Origin: Bacteroidota bacterium
GTDB lineage: Bacteria > Bacteroidota > Bacteroidia > JAFLBG01
NCBI GenBank assembly: GCA_017303975.1
Contig: JAFLBG010000010.1
Location: forward strand, 33,068-97,067
DNA length: 64,000 nt
Reading direction: 5' to 3'
The first letter of the stretch is position 1. The number at the start of each line of letters is the position of its first letter. Shown here in pieces: positions 24,556 through 33,201 of the stretch. The notes beneath the pieces were generated by a model that saw nothing but the letters and a program-made list of their open reading frames with translations, was not told the DNA's origin and made no database searches. Made by a program: the position numbers and the translations under genes.

Positions 24556-25929
24556 CTAATGACTAATGATCAATCTTTTTGCCGTTCCTAGTTCATTATC
24601 TACTTTTATAAGATAGATACCATTCGGTATAGATTCTGTATTTATAGTTACACTATTCAATCCCTGCGTTTCTTTTACAATTATTTCATTGCCTAGCATA
24701 TCTAGAATTGAAATTTGCTGTTTGGAAACATCTTTTAGATTTATGGTTACACTTTCGTTTGCCGGATTTGGGAACGTATTTGATATACTAGATTGTACAC
24801 TTCTTATTCCAGCAAGCCCTTGAGTATTTATAACAGTTATCGACTGTGCAGAAAAAATTGTAGTACAAGTTGTACTTGAGCAAGAATCACTTGTTAGTAT
24901 TGTTAAACAAACTTGATATGTACCCACATTTGCGTAAGTATGTGAAGGATACTGCTGGTTTGAAGTATTCCCATCTCCAAAACTCCAGAAGTAACTTACT
25001 GAGCCATTCCACGATACATATGGATAGAACAAATAAGAGTTGCTACTTAAATTTGAACTATCTAAGCTACTATATAGTTGAATAGAGCATGAAGAACCAG
25101 AAGACGAACAATTTACTATAACAGACTCACAATGACTAACACTGCAATTATTTGCACTATCCGTTACTGTTAAACACACTGTATATGTTCCAGGGGCTGC
25201 ATAAGTGTGGCCCTCTGGACCGGTATAGGAAGTATATACATTTCCATCACCAAAATCCCATGAAAAAGTTGTACTAGCGCCTACTTGACTCAATTTATAC
25301 AAAGCAGGAACGAAGTAAGTTATTCCATTAGTACAACCCGAATCATTGTAGGTAAATGCTGCATCACAAGGATTTGTTTTAATTTGATATCCACCTTGTG
25401 TTTGGCAGCCAATATTATCTGTTACAGTTAATCCATAAAATCCTGTGCACATGGCAGTATTTGACCAAACTGATCCTGAAAGAGATACTAAAACATTGTT
25501 TGGATCTACTAGCGTGTAAGGACTAACTCCACCGGAAATAGATATGATTACAGAACCATCACAATTAAGTGATGAGCTTGCGTCTATTGTTGTTATTGCT
25601 ATTTGAGGTGGGGAGCATGCATTTGTAATGGAAATTGTAGTATCGCAAGCAAAAGAACTACATAGCGAATCATATAAACATACAGTAAAGTTGCCATTTT
25701 GCGAGTAGGTATGAGTAGGATTCTGTGCATTCCCATAATAGCCATCTCCAAAATCCCAAGCATATTGTCCGAATGTAGAATTAGATGATGTGTTTGAAAA
25801 AGTTACCTGATTACCATTCGTGACTGAATAACTAAATGATGTTACACAATTTTGTGCTTTACTAGTAAGAGCAAAACAAAGAATAATAGCTACTAAAATT
25901 CTTTGAAATTTTTTGATTGTTGTTTTCAT
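24556..25929 (-). CDS. Secreted PKD-domain protein with T9SS type A sorting domain
   Basis: A 457-residue exported protein with signal peptide ending near LTSKAQN. Three PKD domains are marked by YAWDFGDG, FSWDFGDG and YFWSFGDG, each followed by a P/G-HTY strand and TVCL or QVCL. A SprB-like repeat (SISGGVSPYTL ... FYGLTVTDNIGCQT) lies after the first PKD. The C-terminal 75 residues (FPNPANESVTINL ... AKRLIISH) are a type A sorting domain. Cysteines are frequent, perhaps forming disulphides outside the cell. It lies 60 nt downstream of the lanthipeptide-like precursor gene on the same strand and could share its transcript, although a partial promoter cannot be excluded. Confidence 0.85.
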   Translation of the reverse strand: MKTTIKKFQRILVAIILCFALTSKAQNCVTSFSYSVTNGNQVTFSNTSSNSTFGQYAWDFGDGYYGNAQNPTHTYSQNGNFTVCLYDSLCSSFACDTTISITNACSPPQIAITTIDASSSLNCDGSVIISISGGVSPYTLVDPNNVLVSLSGSVWSNTAMCTGFYGLTVTDNIGCQTQGGYQIKTNPCDAAFTYNDSGCTNGITYFVPALYKLSQVGASTTFSWDFGDGNVYTSYTGPEGHTYAAPGTYTVCLTVTDSANNCSVSHCESVIVNCSSSGSSCSIQLYSSLDSSNLSSNSYLFYPYVSWNGSVSYFWSFGDGNTSNQQYPSHTYANVGTYQVCLTILTSDSCSSTTCTTIFSAQSITVINTQGLAGIRSVQSSISNTFPNPANESVTINLKDVSKQQISILDMLGNEIIVKETQGLNSVTINTESIPNGIYLIKVDNELGTAKRLIISH

Positions 25930-25989
25930 AATTAATCGTTTTAAAATTTTGATTTCAGGATAAAAGAGTAAATATTTAGTTTTTATAAA

Positions 25990-26358
25990 TTAACATACTG
26001 CTGCGCTAATGCAAGCCAATGCACCTCCTCCGATACTTACAGCAACACACCCAACAAAATCCTTTGTTTGTATTCCATTACAATAGATATTATTGGAGTC
26101 TCCACAAACTAATTCAGATGCCTTGTCGCCAACAGTAAAAGACTCATTCTCTTCCAGATATGACTTCACTGCACAAGTAATTCCAACTACAACTGTAGTT
26201 TGTCCTGTTGGAACAGCTGTTGTAGCGCTAACGACAGCACTCGTAAGTGCCGCCTCTCCTTTTTGACCGGCAATAGTTAATTGTGAAGAGGGTTCTAAAT
26301 TTGTAATAAAGCTTTGTACTTTAATTTCAGTCAAGCTAAATTTCTTGATTGGTTTCAT
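25990..26358 (-). CDS. Putative class I lanthipeptide precursor (pinensin-type leader)
   Basis: A 122-residue peptide beginning MKPIKKFSLTEIKVQSFITN. The segment FSLTEIKVQSFITNLE matches the leader pattern I know from Bacteroidota class I lanthipeptides of the pinensin type (L-x-x-I/L-K-V-x-S-F-[IV]-T-x-L). There is no Sec signal peptide. The remainder is rich in Ser and Thr (a TSAVVSATTAVPTGQTT stretch at 39-55) and has Cys at 62, 85, 93, 104, 116 and 122; the tail (VGCVAVSIGGGALACISAAV plus a terminal Cys) is small-residue rich. Such Ser/Thr plus Cys would permit (methyl)lanthionine rings. A LanC-type gene lies 9 kb away (35313), but no dehydratase is visible. It is long for a lanthipeptide, so another RiPP class or an unmodified peptide is possible. 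Confidence 0.62.
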   Translation of the reverse strand: MKPIKKFSLTEIKVQSFITNLEPSSQLTIAGQKGEAALTSAVVSATTAVPTGQTTVVVGITCAVKSYLEENESFTVGDKASELVCGDSNNIYCNGIQTKDFVGCVAVSIGGGALACISAAVC

Positions 26359-26385
26359 AACAATTAGTTTTTAGTGATTAATACT

Positions 26386-26520
26386 TTATTTAATTAAAAG
26401 ATTGAAAAATCCAAAAGCCATAACCGAGAAAACGGTTATTACTAATACATGAGAAAATAGGTTTATTAGTTTCTCTGATTTTTTATTTGTGTGCGCATTT
26501 GCTGTTTTCATGGCTGACAT
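26386..26520 (-). CDS. 44-residue membrane peptide upstream of the lanthipeptide-like gene
   Basis: From the ATG at 26520 (or 26511, an in-frame ATG three codons later) the minus strand encodes a polar N-terminus (MSAMKTANAHTNKKSEKL), one hydrophobic helix (LFSHVLVITVFSVMAFGFF) and a short basic end. It stops 27 nt before the precursor gene on the same strand, so the two are probably cotranscribed. I do not recognise the family. By context it could be an immunity, anchoring or leader-handling peptide, but that is conjecture. No Shine-Dalgarno is seen, which is normal in this phylum. Confidence 0.5.
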   Translation of the reverse strand: MSAMKTANAHTNKKSEKLINLFSHVLVITVFSVMAFGFFNLLIK

Positions 26521-26963
26521 CTTTTTATTTATTTATAATTAATTTCTTGATACAAACTTCGGCTAAGAAATTCAGTAAGACGAATTAGAATTTCAATTTT
26601 CTTACGCATTCAAATACCATTTCAGCATAAAATATTCTCCATAGAGAAAGAAAAAAAACTCTTTAGTCTCCCGAAAAGCCTAATCCATAGCAGTAGGAGC
26701 ATTAGTTCAATTAGCTTTCATAGCATATCGCTTGGCATGTATTACGAAAATCATGGTGATACAATTTCACACTGAGCAGCAATAAAAATGGCCCTAGGGG
26801 TGGATGGGGAGAGACTGGCTTATGAGAAAGCGCATGCGATTGCCACCGCAATTAGCTCACAATTTTTAGCGCTAGTATCTTTTAATTGACAAAACGCTCT
26901 AAACAAGAACAGCCATACTAAGCATAGTATGGCTGTTTTATAATAATGCTTTACTACTAAAAA
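26521..26963. other. 443-nt gene-free stretch with a more GC-rich block and a terminator
   Basis: No conserved gene is seen. Positions 26521-26680 are AT-rich and probably hold the promoter of the minus-strand peptide genes. Positions 26785-26880 are noticeably richer in GC, with several short palindromes (CCCTAGGG, CGCATGCG, TAGCGCTA). They also contain a plus-strand frame of 33 codons (26788-26889, starting MALGVDGERL). The block ends in a hairpin with a plus-strand T-tract (26908-26937). The minus strand here is open for some 60 codons but lacks a convincing start. An unannotated small RNA or small peptide gene on the plus strand is possible; nothing matches a known RNA family. Confidence 0.45.
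26908..26937. terminator. Hairpin with plus-strand T-tract
   Basis: AACAGCCATACTA (26908-26920) pairs exactly with TAGTATGGCTGTT (26925-26937) around AGCA, followed on the plus strand by TTTTATAATAATG. It lies 27 nt past the minus-strand stop at 26964. The T-tract is on the plus side, so it may also end a plus-strand transcript from the gene-free stretch. Confidence 0.8.
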
Positions 26964-27644
26964 CTAGTCGGTCTTTACAAGGCGAATTACGTGAGAGCCC
27001 TTTCCCTTAGTATTAACATAAAGCAGGTAAATTCCACTTGGCAAATGATTTATTCTATAGCCATCGTTGGCAACAATTAGAGGCAACTCCGCTCCTTGCG
27101 AATTATACAGCTTTATGCTTTCCAGCGCAATATCGTAAGAAAGCTTAACACCAAACTCTTGTGCAATTGGATTAGGATACACGTTAATTTCACCTTTACT
27201 ATTTATTTCAAGTATAGATGACGGACTTGCTATTACAGTTAATATTGTCCGAGCTGTATCCGGGATAGATCCATTGCCAATCATAGGCCAAACCACAATA
27301 ACATTAGGGCCTACAGCCTGCTTCCCGTAAGCAGTAGGCAAATTGTTTATTGTAGTTAAAGAACTATCTCCTGGCTGAAGAGAATATGTAAAAAACTGCA
27401 CTAAAGTATCTGACGATGTAAAAGAATTTCCAATTCCTGTGCTGTCAATTCCTATTCTATATTGTAAACTATCATTGTAAGGCAACGCACTTTCGTTTTT
27501 CAGATAAAAAGTTGTAGAATAATTGCTTCCCATTTGAAGCGTGTCTGGGGTAAGCGTAAGCCATTTAGTACTTAGTGATGTTTGAGAGTAATACCTAAAG
27601 CAGCCTAGCACTAAAAGTAAAATGATGTATCTACAATGTTTCAT
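26964..27644 (-). CDS. Small secreted protein with T9SS type A sorting domain
   Basis: A 226-residue exported protein. The hydrophobic start MKHCRYIILLLVLGCFRYYSQ is a signal peptide; a Cys in it is followed by FRYYS, so it is not a good lipobox. Residues 25-140 resemble a single immunoglobulin-like beta domain (YSTTFYLKNESALPYNDSLQYRIGID). The last 75 residues (VYPNPIAQEFGVKL ... GSHVIRLVKTD) form a type A T9SS sorting domain. Function is unknown beyond export. It is divergent from the seven-gene run beginning at 27834, with 189 nt between them. Confidence 0.8.
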   Translation of the reverse strand: MKHCRYIILLLVLGCFRYYSQTSLSTKWLTLTPDTLQMGSNYSTTFYLKNESALPYNDSLQYRIGIDSTGIGNSFTSSDTLVQFFTYSLQPGDSSLTTINNLPTAYGKQAVGPNVIVVWPMIGNGSIPDTARTILTVIASPSSILEINSKGEINVYPNPIAQEFGVKLSYDIALESIKLYNSQGAELPLIVANDGYRINHLPSGIYLLYVNTKGKGSHVIRLVKTD

Positions 27645-27833
27645 CTGTATTAAATTTTAAGTTTCTAATTGTCACATGAGATACGCCACCTTTTTAATAT
27701 TCATTTCTGTTTGTGTTTACCATTGGCAAACATGGCTATTTCATGGTACTTGTCTTGCTTTTTTTAAATATACCAATTATTCATTATTAAATTTACATAT
27801 ATTTATATAAATCTTACGCATTCAATTATATAA

Positions 27834-29339
27834 ATGGATATTCTAATTCAATTAATTTCATCTCTATCCAAAGAAGAACAGCGCAACTTTAAACTTTTCT
27901 TAAACAGAACCAACAGTTCCGCAGAGCGAAAAGATGAAATGCTATTCAATTACATTAAGAACTCATACCCAAATTACGATGAAGAAAATATAAACAAAAA
28001 ACTTTACTACACAGAAGATAAAAATGCACTCTATCGGCTTAAAAACAGGCTAGCCGAAGATGTTTCTAAAAGCTTATATCTGCTACACTACGCTATTTCA
28101 GATTACAATAAGTGCCTATACTATATTTCTCTGAGCCATGTTTTTTTTAACAAGAAAAACAAAACATTACTTCAATTCTTTATTAAAAAGGCCGAGGTGA
28201 CAGGAGTTCAAAATGAATTTTACGATCTGCTTATCGTTATTTATAATTTTAAAATAAAAATTGCATCAGACTTTTTAGAAGTAAGTCCGGAAGAATTTAT
28301 AAACCAACGAAACAACGCACAAAAAACATTAGATAAACTGAATCAAATAGAGGAAGTTGTTGCCGTATTATCATACCGTATAAGAACTTTCCAACTACAC
28401 ACATCTTCTAAACAGAATAAAGTACTAGAATTACTTGAGAAAACAATCAAAGAATTTTCAAAAGACAAAACCATTAAAAACAGCACCACGTTTAAAGTAA
28501 AAACATACAATGCAATTAGTCGTATACTTCTACAAAAACAAGACTACGTTTCACTAGAACGGTATTTGCGACACACCTATGCAGATTTCAAAAAAAATAA
28601 TCTGTTTGACAAAAATAATCACGAAGTGAAAATTCAGTTAATTACATATTGGATAAATGCTCTTTATAAAAATCAGAAATACTACGATTCGTTAAAACTA
28701 ACAACAGAGCTTAAAAATGCTATCGAAGAGTTTAATTATTTACATTACGAAAAGTACTTATTCTTTTACTACAACTCTCGTATTATAAATTATTCAACCT
28801 TAGAAAACTCCTTTGAAAAAAGAGTATCTATTTTAACTGAAGCCATAAATAATCATATTATACAAAAACAGACGAATCACTTGGCAATTCTGTATTCTAA
28901 CTTAGCGTTGGCATATTTTGACAACCAAGATTATAAAAATGCACTTAGAAATATTTTAAAACTTATAAATAGCAGACATTTTGAACAACTGGACATGGGA
29001 TTTCAATGCAAATTAATTTTTGCAGAACTAATGATTCGCTTCGAATTAAATGACATTGAGTATGTATCTGCTCAATTTTTAAAAATAAAAAGAAAATACA
29101 ATGCGTTCTTAAAACTTCCATCCAACTCTAGAGATAAAGATTTCCTAAATCTTTTAACTCTACTGTCCAAAGATTATCGACACACGAAAAAGAAAAAGCT
29201 TGTGATTTCGTCATTAAAAATATTTACAAATAAATACAGTAACGAAAACTATAATGACGTTATAAACTACAACCCTTGGATAGAAAAGCAAATAGAGATA
29301 ATTAAAGGACACACTACTAATAAATTGCAAAATCATTAG
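27834..29339 (+). CDS. Helical-repeat protein of unknown family, first of two tandem paralogs
   Basis: A 501-residue, almost wholly helical, Lys/Asn/Tyr-rich protein without signal peptide or membrane segment. It opens with LIQLISSLSKEEQRNFKLFLNR, and the next gene opens with a very similar block (LIKSLTKGEKRYFKLF), so they are tandem paralogs. Later segments such as AILYSNLALAYFDNQDYKNALRNILKLI look like TPR helices. I cannot assign a function. Proteins of this sort are frequent in Bacteroidota as cytosolic scaffolds. It is the first gene of a run of seven with gaps of 25 nt or less that ends in the LanC-type gene. A 13-nt motif (CTTACGCATTCAA) precedes its start and recurs at 26601. Confidence 0.65.
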   Translation: MDILIQLISSLSKEEQRNFKLFLNRTNSSAERKDEMLFNYIKNSYPNYDEENINKKLYYTEDKNALYRLKNRLAEDVSKSLYLLHYAISDYNKCLYYISLSHVFFNKKNKTLLQFFIKKAEVTGVQNEFYDLLIVIYNFKIKIASDFLEVSPEEFINQRNNAQKTLDKLNQIEEVVAVLSYRIRTFQLHTSSKQNKVLELLEKTIKEFSKDKTIKNSTTFKVKTYNAISRILLQKQDYVSLERYLRHTYADFKKNNLFDKNNHEVKIQLITYWINALYKNQKYYDSLKLTTELKNAIEEFNYLHYEKYLFFYYNSRIINYSTLENSFEKRVSILTEAINNHIIQKQTNHLAILYSNLALAYFDNQDYKNALRNILKLINSRHFEQLDMGFQCKLIFAELMIRFELNDIEYVSAQFLKIKRKYNAFLKLPSNSRDKDFLNLLTLLSKDYRHTKKKKLVISSLKIFTNKYSNENYNDVINYNPWIEKQIEIIKGHTTNKLQNH

Positions 29340-29363
29340 TATATTAATACAACTGTAAGTTTA

Positions 29364-30902
29364 ATGCAAAAAGTAATCAACAAATTAGGCAAAAAGGATT
29401 TATTTAATCTTATCAAATCGCTTACAAAAGGCGAAAAAAGATATTTCAAACTTTTTGCCGGTATGCAAGAAGGGGAAAAACACTACCTAAAAGTATTCGA
29501 CATAATTGAAATGATGGAAGAATACGATGACGATGAAATAATTGAAAAAATTGCTGACAAAAAAATTATAAAAAATTTACATGCCGTAAAACATTACTTG
29601 TTTGAGTTGATTTTAAAAAGTTTACGAGTATACAACTCAGATAAAAACAGCCAATATACGCTACAGAACAAACTACTGGATATTGATATACTTTTAGAAA
29701 AGGGGTTAAATGATATAGCCTATTTATGGATTACTAAAGCATTAAAAACGTCTAGCGAAATAGAAGAGTTTAATCTTATCTATTCGTTTTTAGCAAAGAA
29801 AGATAACTTTCACATCAAAACTCGTTTCGTAAATATTGACGAGTCTGACCTAGAAAAACATATACTGCAAAAAAAAGACTCCTTATCTAATATTTCTGAA
29901 TTCGAAAACAATAAAGAGCTCTTAGATAAGCTTGAGTTTATAAATAAAAAGGGCCTTTTCTCTGTTGCGGAAAGTGGAGAAAAAATCAAACAATTACTTC
30001 AGAGCACACATTTACAAAAAGAGAAATACACAACTGTAAGAGCAAGTTTAGATTATTATTATATAAAATTGCTTGAAGCGTATTTCAATAATAACTCAGA
30101 GGATGGATTAAAACATTCGATTGCATTTTTAAACACCCTAGAAACATCTCCATCTTTAATTCAGCACAGCCCTCTTAGATACCTCTATTCTATTATTAAT
30201 GTTATTTCATCCTGCAGTATACTTCAGTACTATAAAAAGTCTATTGAATTTTGCGACAAGCTAAAACAAAACTTAAACACCTATAAAAATGTCATTAATG
30301 TTAACGAATATAACAATATAGTTGTTACCCAGCTTATTCATAAAGCATGGGGGGAAATACACCTACCTATTACCACTAATAAATCTGACACTCCATCACA
30401 GTTAGAAAAATACTGTGATGCAAATGAAGAAATAACATCAAAAGAAAGAATGATAAACTGTTATTTTGCATTAACAAAAGTTTATTTTTTCAATGGTAAC
30501 TATAAAAAGTCATTGCAATTTGCAAATAAACTAATTGCCTTCGAAAACAGCGACATACAAGCAGATTACTTTATTGCAGGACGTATAATACAAATACTTA
30601 CACATATAGAAAAAGAAAATTTCTTAGTAGCAAAAAACCTCATAAGAGAATTTGAGAAACTTCCGGTTTTATATAAGTCTCAGTCAGTATTCATTTCAGT
30701 AGCTAAAATTTACTATAAGTTATTTACGAATAAAAAAGAGCTTGATGACAAACTAAAAATTGAATATGAGAACGTAAGAGAACTTCAAAAAAACGAGAAA
30801 GAGCAATTCTTCTATAGACATTGCTATTTGGATATTTGGCTACAAAGCAAACTAGAGAAAAAGCCTATTTTACAATTAATTCAACAATTAACCAGAGACT
30901 AA
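29364..30902 (+). CDS. Helical-repeat protein of unknown family, second of two tandem paralogs
   Basis: A 512-residue helical protein, paralogous to the preceding gene (shared N-terminal block around SLTKGEKRYFKLF, then LKNLHAVKHYLFELILKSLRVYNS-like helices corresponding to the partner's RLKNRLAEDVSKSLYLLHYA). C-terminal helices include INCYFALTKVYFFNGNYKKSLQFANKLI, TPR-like. It is cytosolic by composition. The TAA stop overlaps the ATG of the ABC ATPase gene by 1 nt (TAATG), showing translational coupling. Function is unknown; it may regulate or scaffold the transporter encoded next, which is inference from position. Confidence 0.65.
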   Translation: MQKVINKLGKKDLFNLIKSLTKGEKRYFKLFAGMQEGEKHYLKVFDIIEMMEEYDDDEIIEKIADKKIIKNLHAVKHYLFELILKSLRVYNSDKNSQYTLQNKLLDIDILLEKGLNDIAYLWITKALKTSSEIEEFNLIYSFLAKKDNFHIKTRFVNIDESDLEKHILQKKDSLSNISEFENNKELLDKLEFINKKGLFSVAESGEKIKQLLQSTHLQKEKYTTVRASLDYYYIKLLEAYFNNNSEDGLKHSIAFLNTLETSPSLIQHSPLRYLYSIINVISSCSILQYYKKSIEFCDKLKQNLNTYKNVINVNEYNNIVVTQLIHKAWGEIHLPITTNKSDTPSQLEKYCDANEEITSKERMINCYFALTKVYFFNGNYKKSLQFANKLIAFENSDIQADYFIAGRIIQILTHIEKENFLVAKNLIREFEKLPVLYKSQSVFISVAKIYYKLFTNKKELDDKLKIEYENVRELQKNEKEQFFYRHCYLDIWLQSKLEKKPILQLIQQLTRD

Positions 30903-31852
30903 TGCATTCCATTCTTACTGTAAAAAATGTTTCAAAAAAATATGCATCACACGTTGCATTAAACAATGTTTCATTGGACATTCCCTCCAATTGTATATTT
31001 GGATTGTTGGGTCCAAATGGAGCAGGTAAAACATCCCTTATTCGAATAATTAATCAAATAACAGGTCCTGATAGTGGTGAGATATATTTTAATGGCGAAA
31101 AACTCAGCCCCAAACACACTGCCGAAATTGGTTATTTGCCTGAAGAAAGAGGTTTGTATAAAAAAATGAGTGTAGGCGAACAAGCACTGTATTTGGCACA
31201 GCTAAAAGGATTAAAAAAAAGTGACGCAAAAAAACAATTGATAGAGTGGTTTAAAAAATTTGATATTTACTCGTGGTGGGATAAAAAAGTAGAAGAGCTT
31301 TCCAAGGGAATGCAGCAGAAAGTACAGTTTATCACAACCGTATTACATAAACCCAAACTACTAATACTAGACGAGCCTTTTAGTGGATTCGACCCAATCA
31401 ATGCCAATCTAATAAAATCAGAAATTCTACATTTAAAAAAAGAAGGTACTACTATAATTTTTTCTACACACAACATGGGCTCAGTAGAAGAACTGTGCGA
31501 TTCCATCGCACTAATTAACAAATCTGAAAAAATACTGGATGGCTCTGTAAAAGAAATAAGAAAAACTTTTAAATCAAATATGTATGAACTAAAGTTTACA
31601 GGAAGCTCTTTGGCTTTTGCAAATGCACTTTGGAGTGGAGCAAAAATACTAGATCAAAAAAATGAAGATGAACTCACTTCAGTTACGTTACAATTACAAA
31701 GCGATCTTAAAATAAATCAAATATTACAACTTATTTTACCGGTAGTAGAACTTCATCATGTAAACGAAATTGTGCCCAGCATGAATGATATTTTTATACA
31801 AAAAGTAAGCGAAACAAAAACTGTTGGCACACAATCAAATTTTACAGAATAA
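30902..31852 (+). CDS. ABC transporter ATP-binding protein (NatA/CcmA type)
   Basis: A 316-residue ATPase. It has Walker A GPNGAGKT (37-44), the signature LSKGMQQKVQF (unusual in using K-G-M-Q in place of SGGQ), and Walker B LLILDEPFSGFDP. The C-terminal extension of about 90 residues is the DUF4162-like tail common in exporters. The start ATG at 30902 overlaps the previous stop by 1 nt; a longer in-frame start at 30821 would lie inside the preceding gene and is rejected. It pairs with the permease 25 nt downstream. Family members export Na+, drugs or peptides, and the substrate is not readable from sequence. Confidence 0.9.
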   Translation: MHSILTVKNVSKKYASHVALNNVSLDIPSNCIFGLLGPNGAGKTSLIRIINQITGPDSGEIYFNGEKLSPKHTAEIGYLPEERGLYKKMSVGEQALYLAQLKGLKKSDAKKQLIEWFKKFDIYSWWDKKVEELSKGMQQKVQFITTVLHKPKLLILDEPFSGFDPINANLIKSEILHLKKEGTTIIFSTHNMGSVEELCDSIALINKSEKILDGSVKEIRKTFKSNMYELKFTGSSLAFANALWSGAKILDQKNEDELTSVTLQLQSDLKINQILQLILPVVELHHVNEIVPSMNDIFIQKVSETKTVGTQSNFTE

Positions 31853-31877
31853 AAATTAACCCACTAACTAATATTAA

Positions 31878-33191
31878 ATGAAAAAAATATTTCTAATTAT
31901 TGAACGAGAATACTTAACACGCGTTAAGAAAAAATCGTTTCTACTAATGACAATCCTTGGCCCAATCTTACTTGCTGCAGTTGCTATTGTCCCCGTTTGG
32001 ATTAGTGGAGTTGCAGACAAAACAAGAACAATTGTGGTGGTGGATGAGACACACAGTTTCAGAGAATTGATGCGCAGCACACAAAACCTTCGATTTGATT
32101 ATAATTTTATTGATGCCAATATAGATTCTGTAAAAAGCATTTTCAAAAACGATGAAAATGTATCTATCCTTTTCATCCCTAAAAACATTATGGCATCAAA
32201 TAATGCAATTCTATATTCTACTGAACAGCCAGGAGTGCAACGAATATCGTATCTATCTAGCTCTCTTTCTTCTATCATTGAAAAATCTAAAATGGAGTTA
32301 GAGAACGTAGATCCATCTATTGTGGATAAAGTGAAAACTACCATTCATATAAAAAATAGTGTGGATGATGAAACAAGCGATGTTGGACTTAACACTGCAG
32401 TAGGACTGTTGTGTGCAGTATTAATATACATGTTTATATTCATTTACGCAGCACAAGTAATGAGAGGTGTAATGGAAGAAAAAACATCGAGAATTGTAGA
32501 AATTATAATTTCTTCTGTTAAGCCATTTCAACTAATGATGGGAAAAATAATTGGAGTTGCGCTTGTAGGTCTTACACAATTTGTGGTCTGGATTGTACTA
32601 TCGCTTACGCTTTTTTCTGTTTCGCAAAATGCTTTTATGAAATCGAGAATAAGCAGCGATAAAATTGAACACGTGTATAAAACGGCATCGCCAGACATGG
32701 AGCAAAAATTCAATAAAGTTGAAATGACAGAAAAAGGAAAAGAAATATTCTCTAATATTTTACGTATAAACTGGCCATTAATAATAAGCAGTTTCTTATT
32801 CTATTTTCTGTTTGGATACCTTACCTACAGTGCATTATTTGCTGCCATTGGAGCTGCCGTAGATAGCGAAGCCGACACTCAACAATTTATGCTTCCAATT
32901 ACCATACCGCTTATTTTATGTTTTTCCTTGATGAACAATATTATTGAAAATCCAGATGGTCCTATTGCATTTTGGTTATCTATATTTCCACTTACATCTC
33001 CATTAGCCATGATGATGCGCATTCCCTTTGGTATTCAAGCATGGGAGTTAGCTTTGTCTATGAGTGTATTGATTGGAGGATTCATTGGAACAACTTGGAT
33101 TGCAGGTAAAATATACCGAACAGGAATTTTGTTGTACGGCAAAAAAATTACATACAAAGAATTATGGAAGTGGTTATTTTACAAATCTTAA
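31878..33191 (+). CDS. ABC-2 type transporter permease (NatB-like)
   Basis: A 437-residue permease. It has an N-terminal membrane helix (after KKIFLIIEREYLTRVKKKSF), a large extracytoplasmic domain (about 45-170), then five or six helices, with VMEEKTSRIVEIIISSVKPFQLMMGKIIGVALVG, the motif typical of NatB/YhaP-type ABC-2 permeases. It forms an exporter with the upstream ATPase. Possible cargo includes the peptide encoded at 26 kb, but NatAB-like pairs are common in this phylum, so the link is speculative. A Ppx gene starts 10 nt past its stop. Confidence 0.88.
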   Translation: MKKIFLIIEREYLTRVKKKSFLLMTILGPILLAAVAIVPVWISGVADKTRTIVVVDETHSFRELMRSTQNLRFDYNFIDANIDSVKSIFKNDENVSILFIPKNIMASNNAILYSTEQPGVQRISYLSSSLSSIIEKSKMELENVDPSIVDKVKTTIHIKNSVDDETSDVGLNTAVGLLCAVLIYMFIFIYAAQVMRGVMEEKTSRIVEIIISSVKPFQLMMGKIIGVALVGLTQFVVWIVLSLTLFSVSQNAFMKSRISSDKIEHVYKTASPDMEQKFNKVEMTEKGKEIFSNILRINWPLIISSFLFYFLFGYLTYSALFAAIGAAVDSEADTQQFMLPITIPLILCFSLMNNIIENPDGPIAFWLSIFPLTSPLAMMMRIPFGIQAWELALSMSVLIGGFIGTTWIAGKIYRTGILLYGKKITYKELWKWLFYKS

Positions 33192-33201
33192 ACCATACAT
33201 T

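Noticed and set aside
26785..26910. Minus-strand frame of about 60 codons across the GC-rich block, reading ...CELIAVAIACAFS at its end
   Set aside because: It has no ATG, and the frame runs through the terminator hairpin; its bacteriocin-like look is probably chance.
33073..33201. Possible N-terminal extension of the Ppx/GppA gene, or a frameshifted permease end
   Set aside because: The extension overlaps the permease in another frame and has no resemblance to Ppx N-termini; the permease ends normally at 33191.
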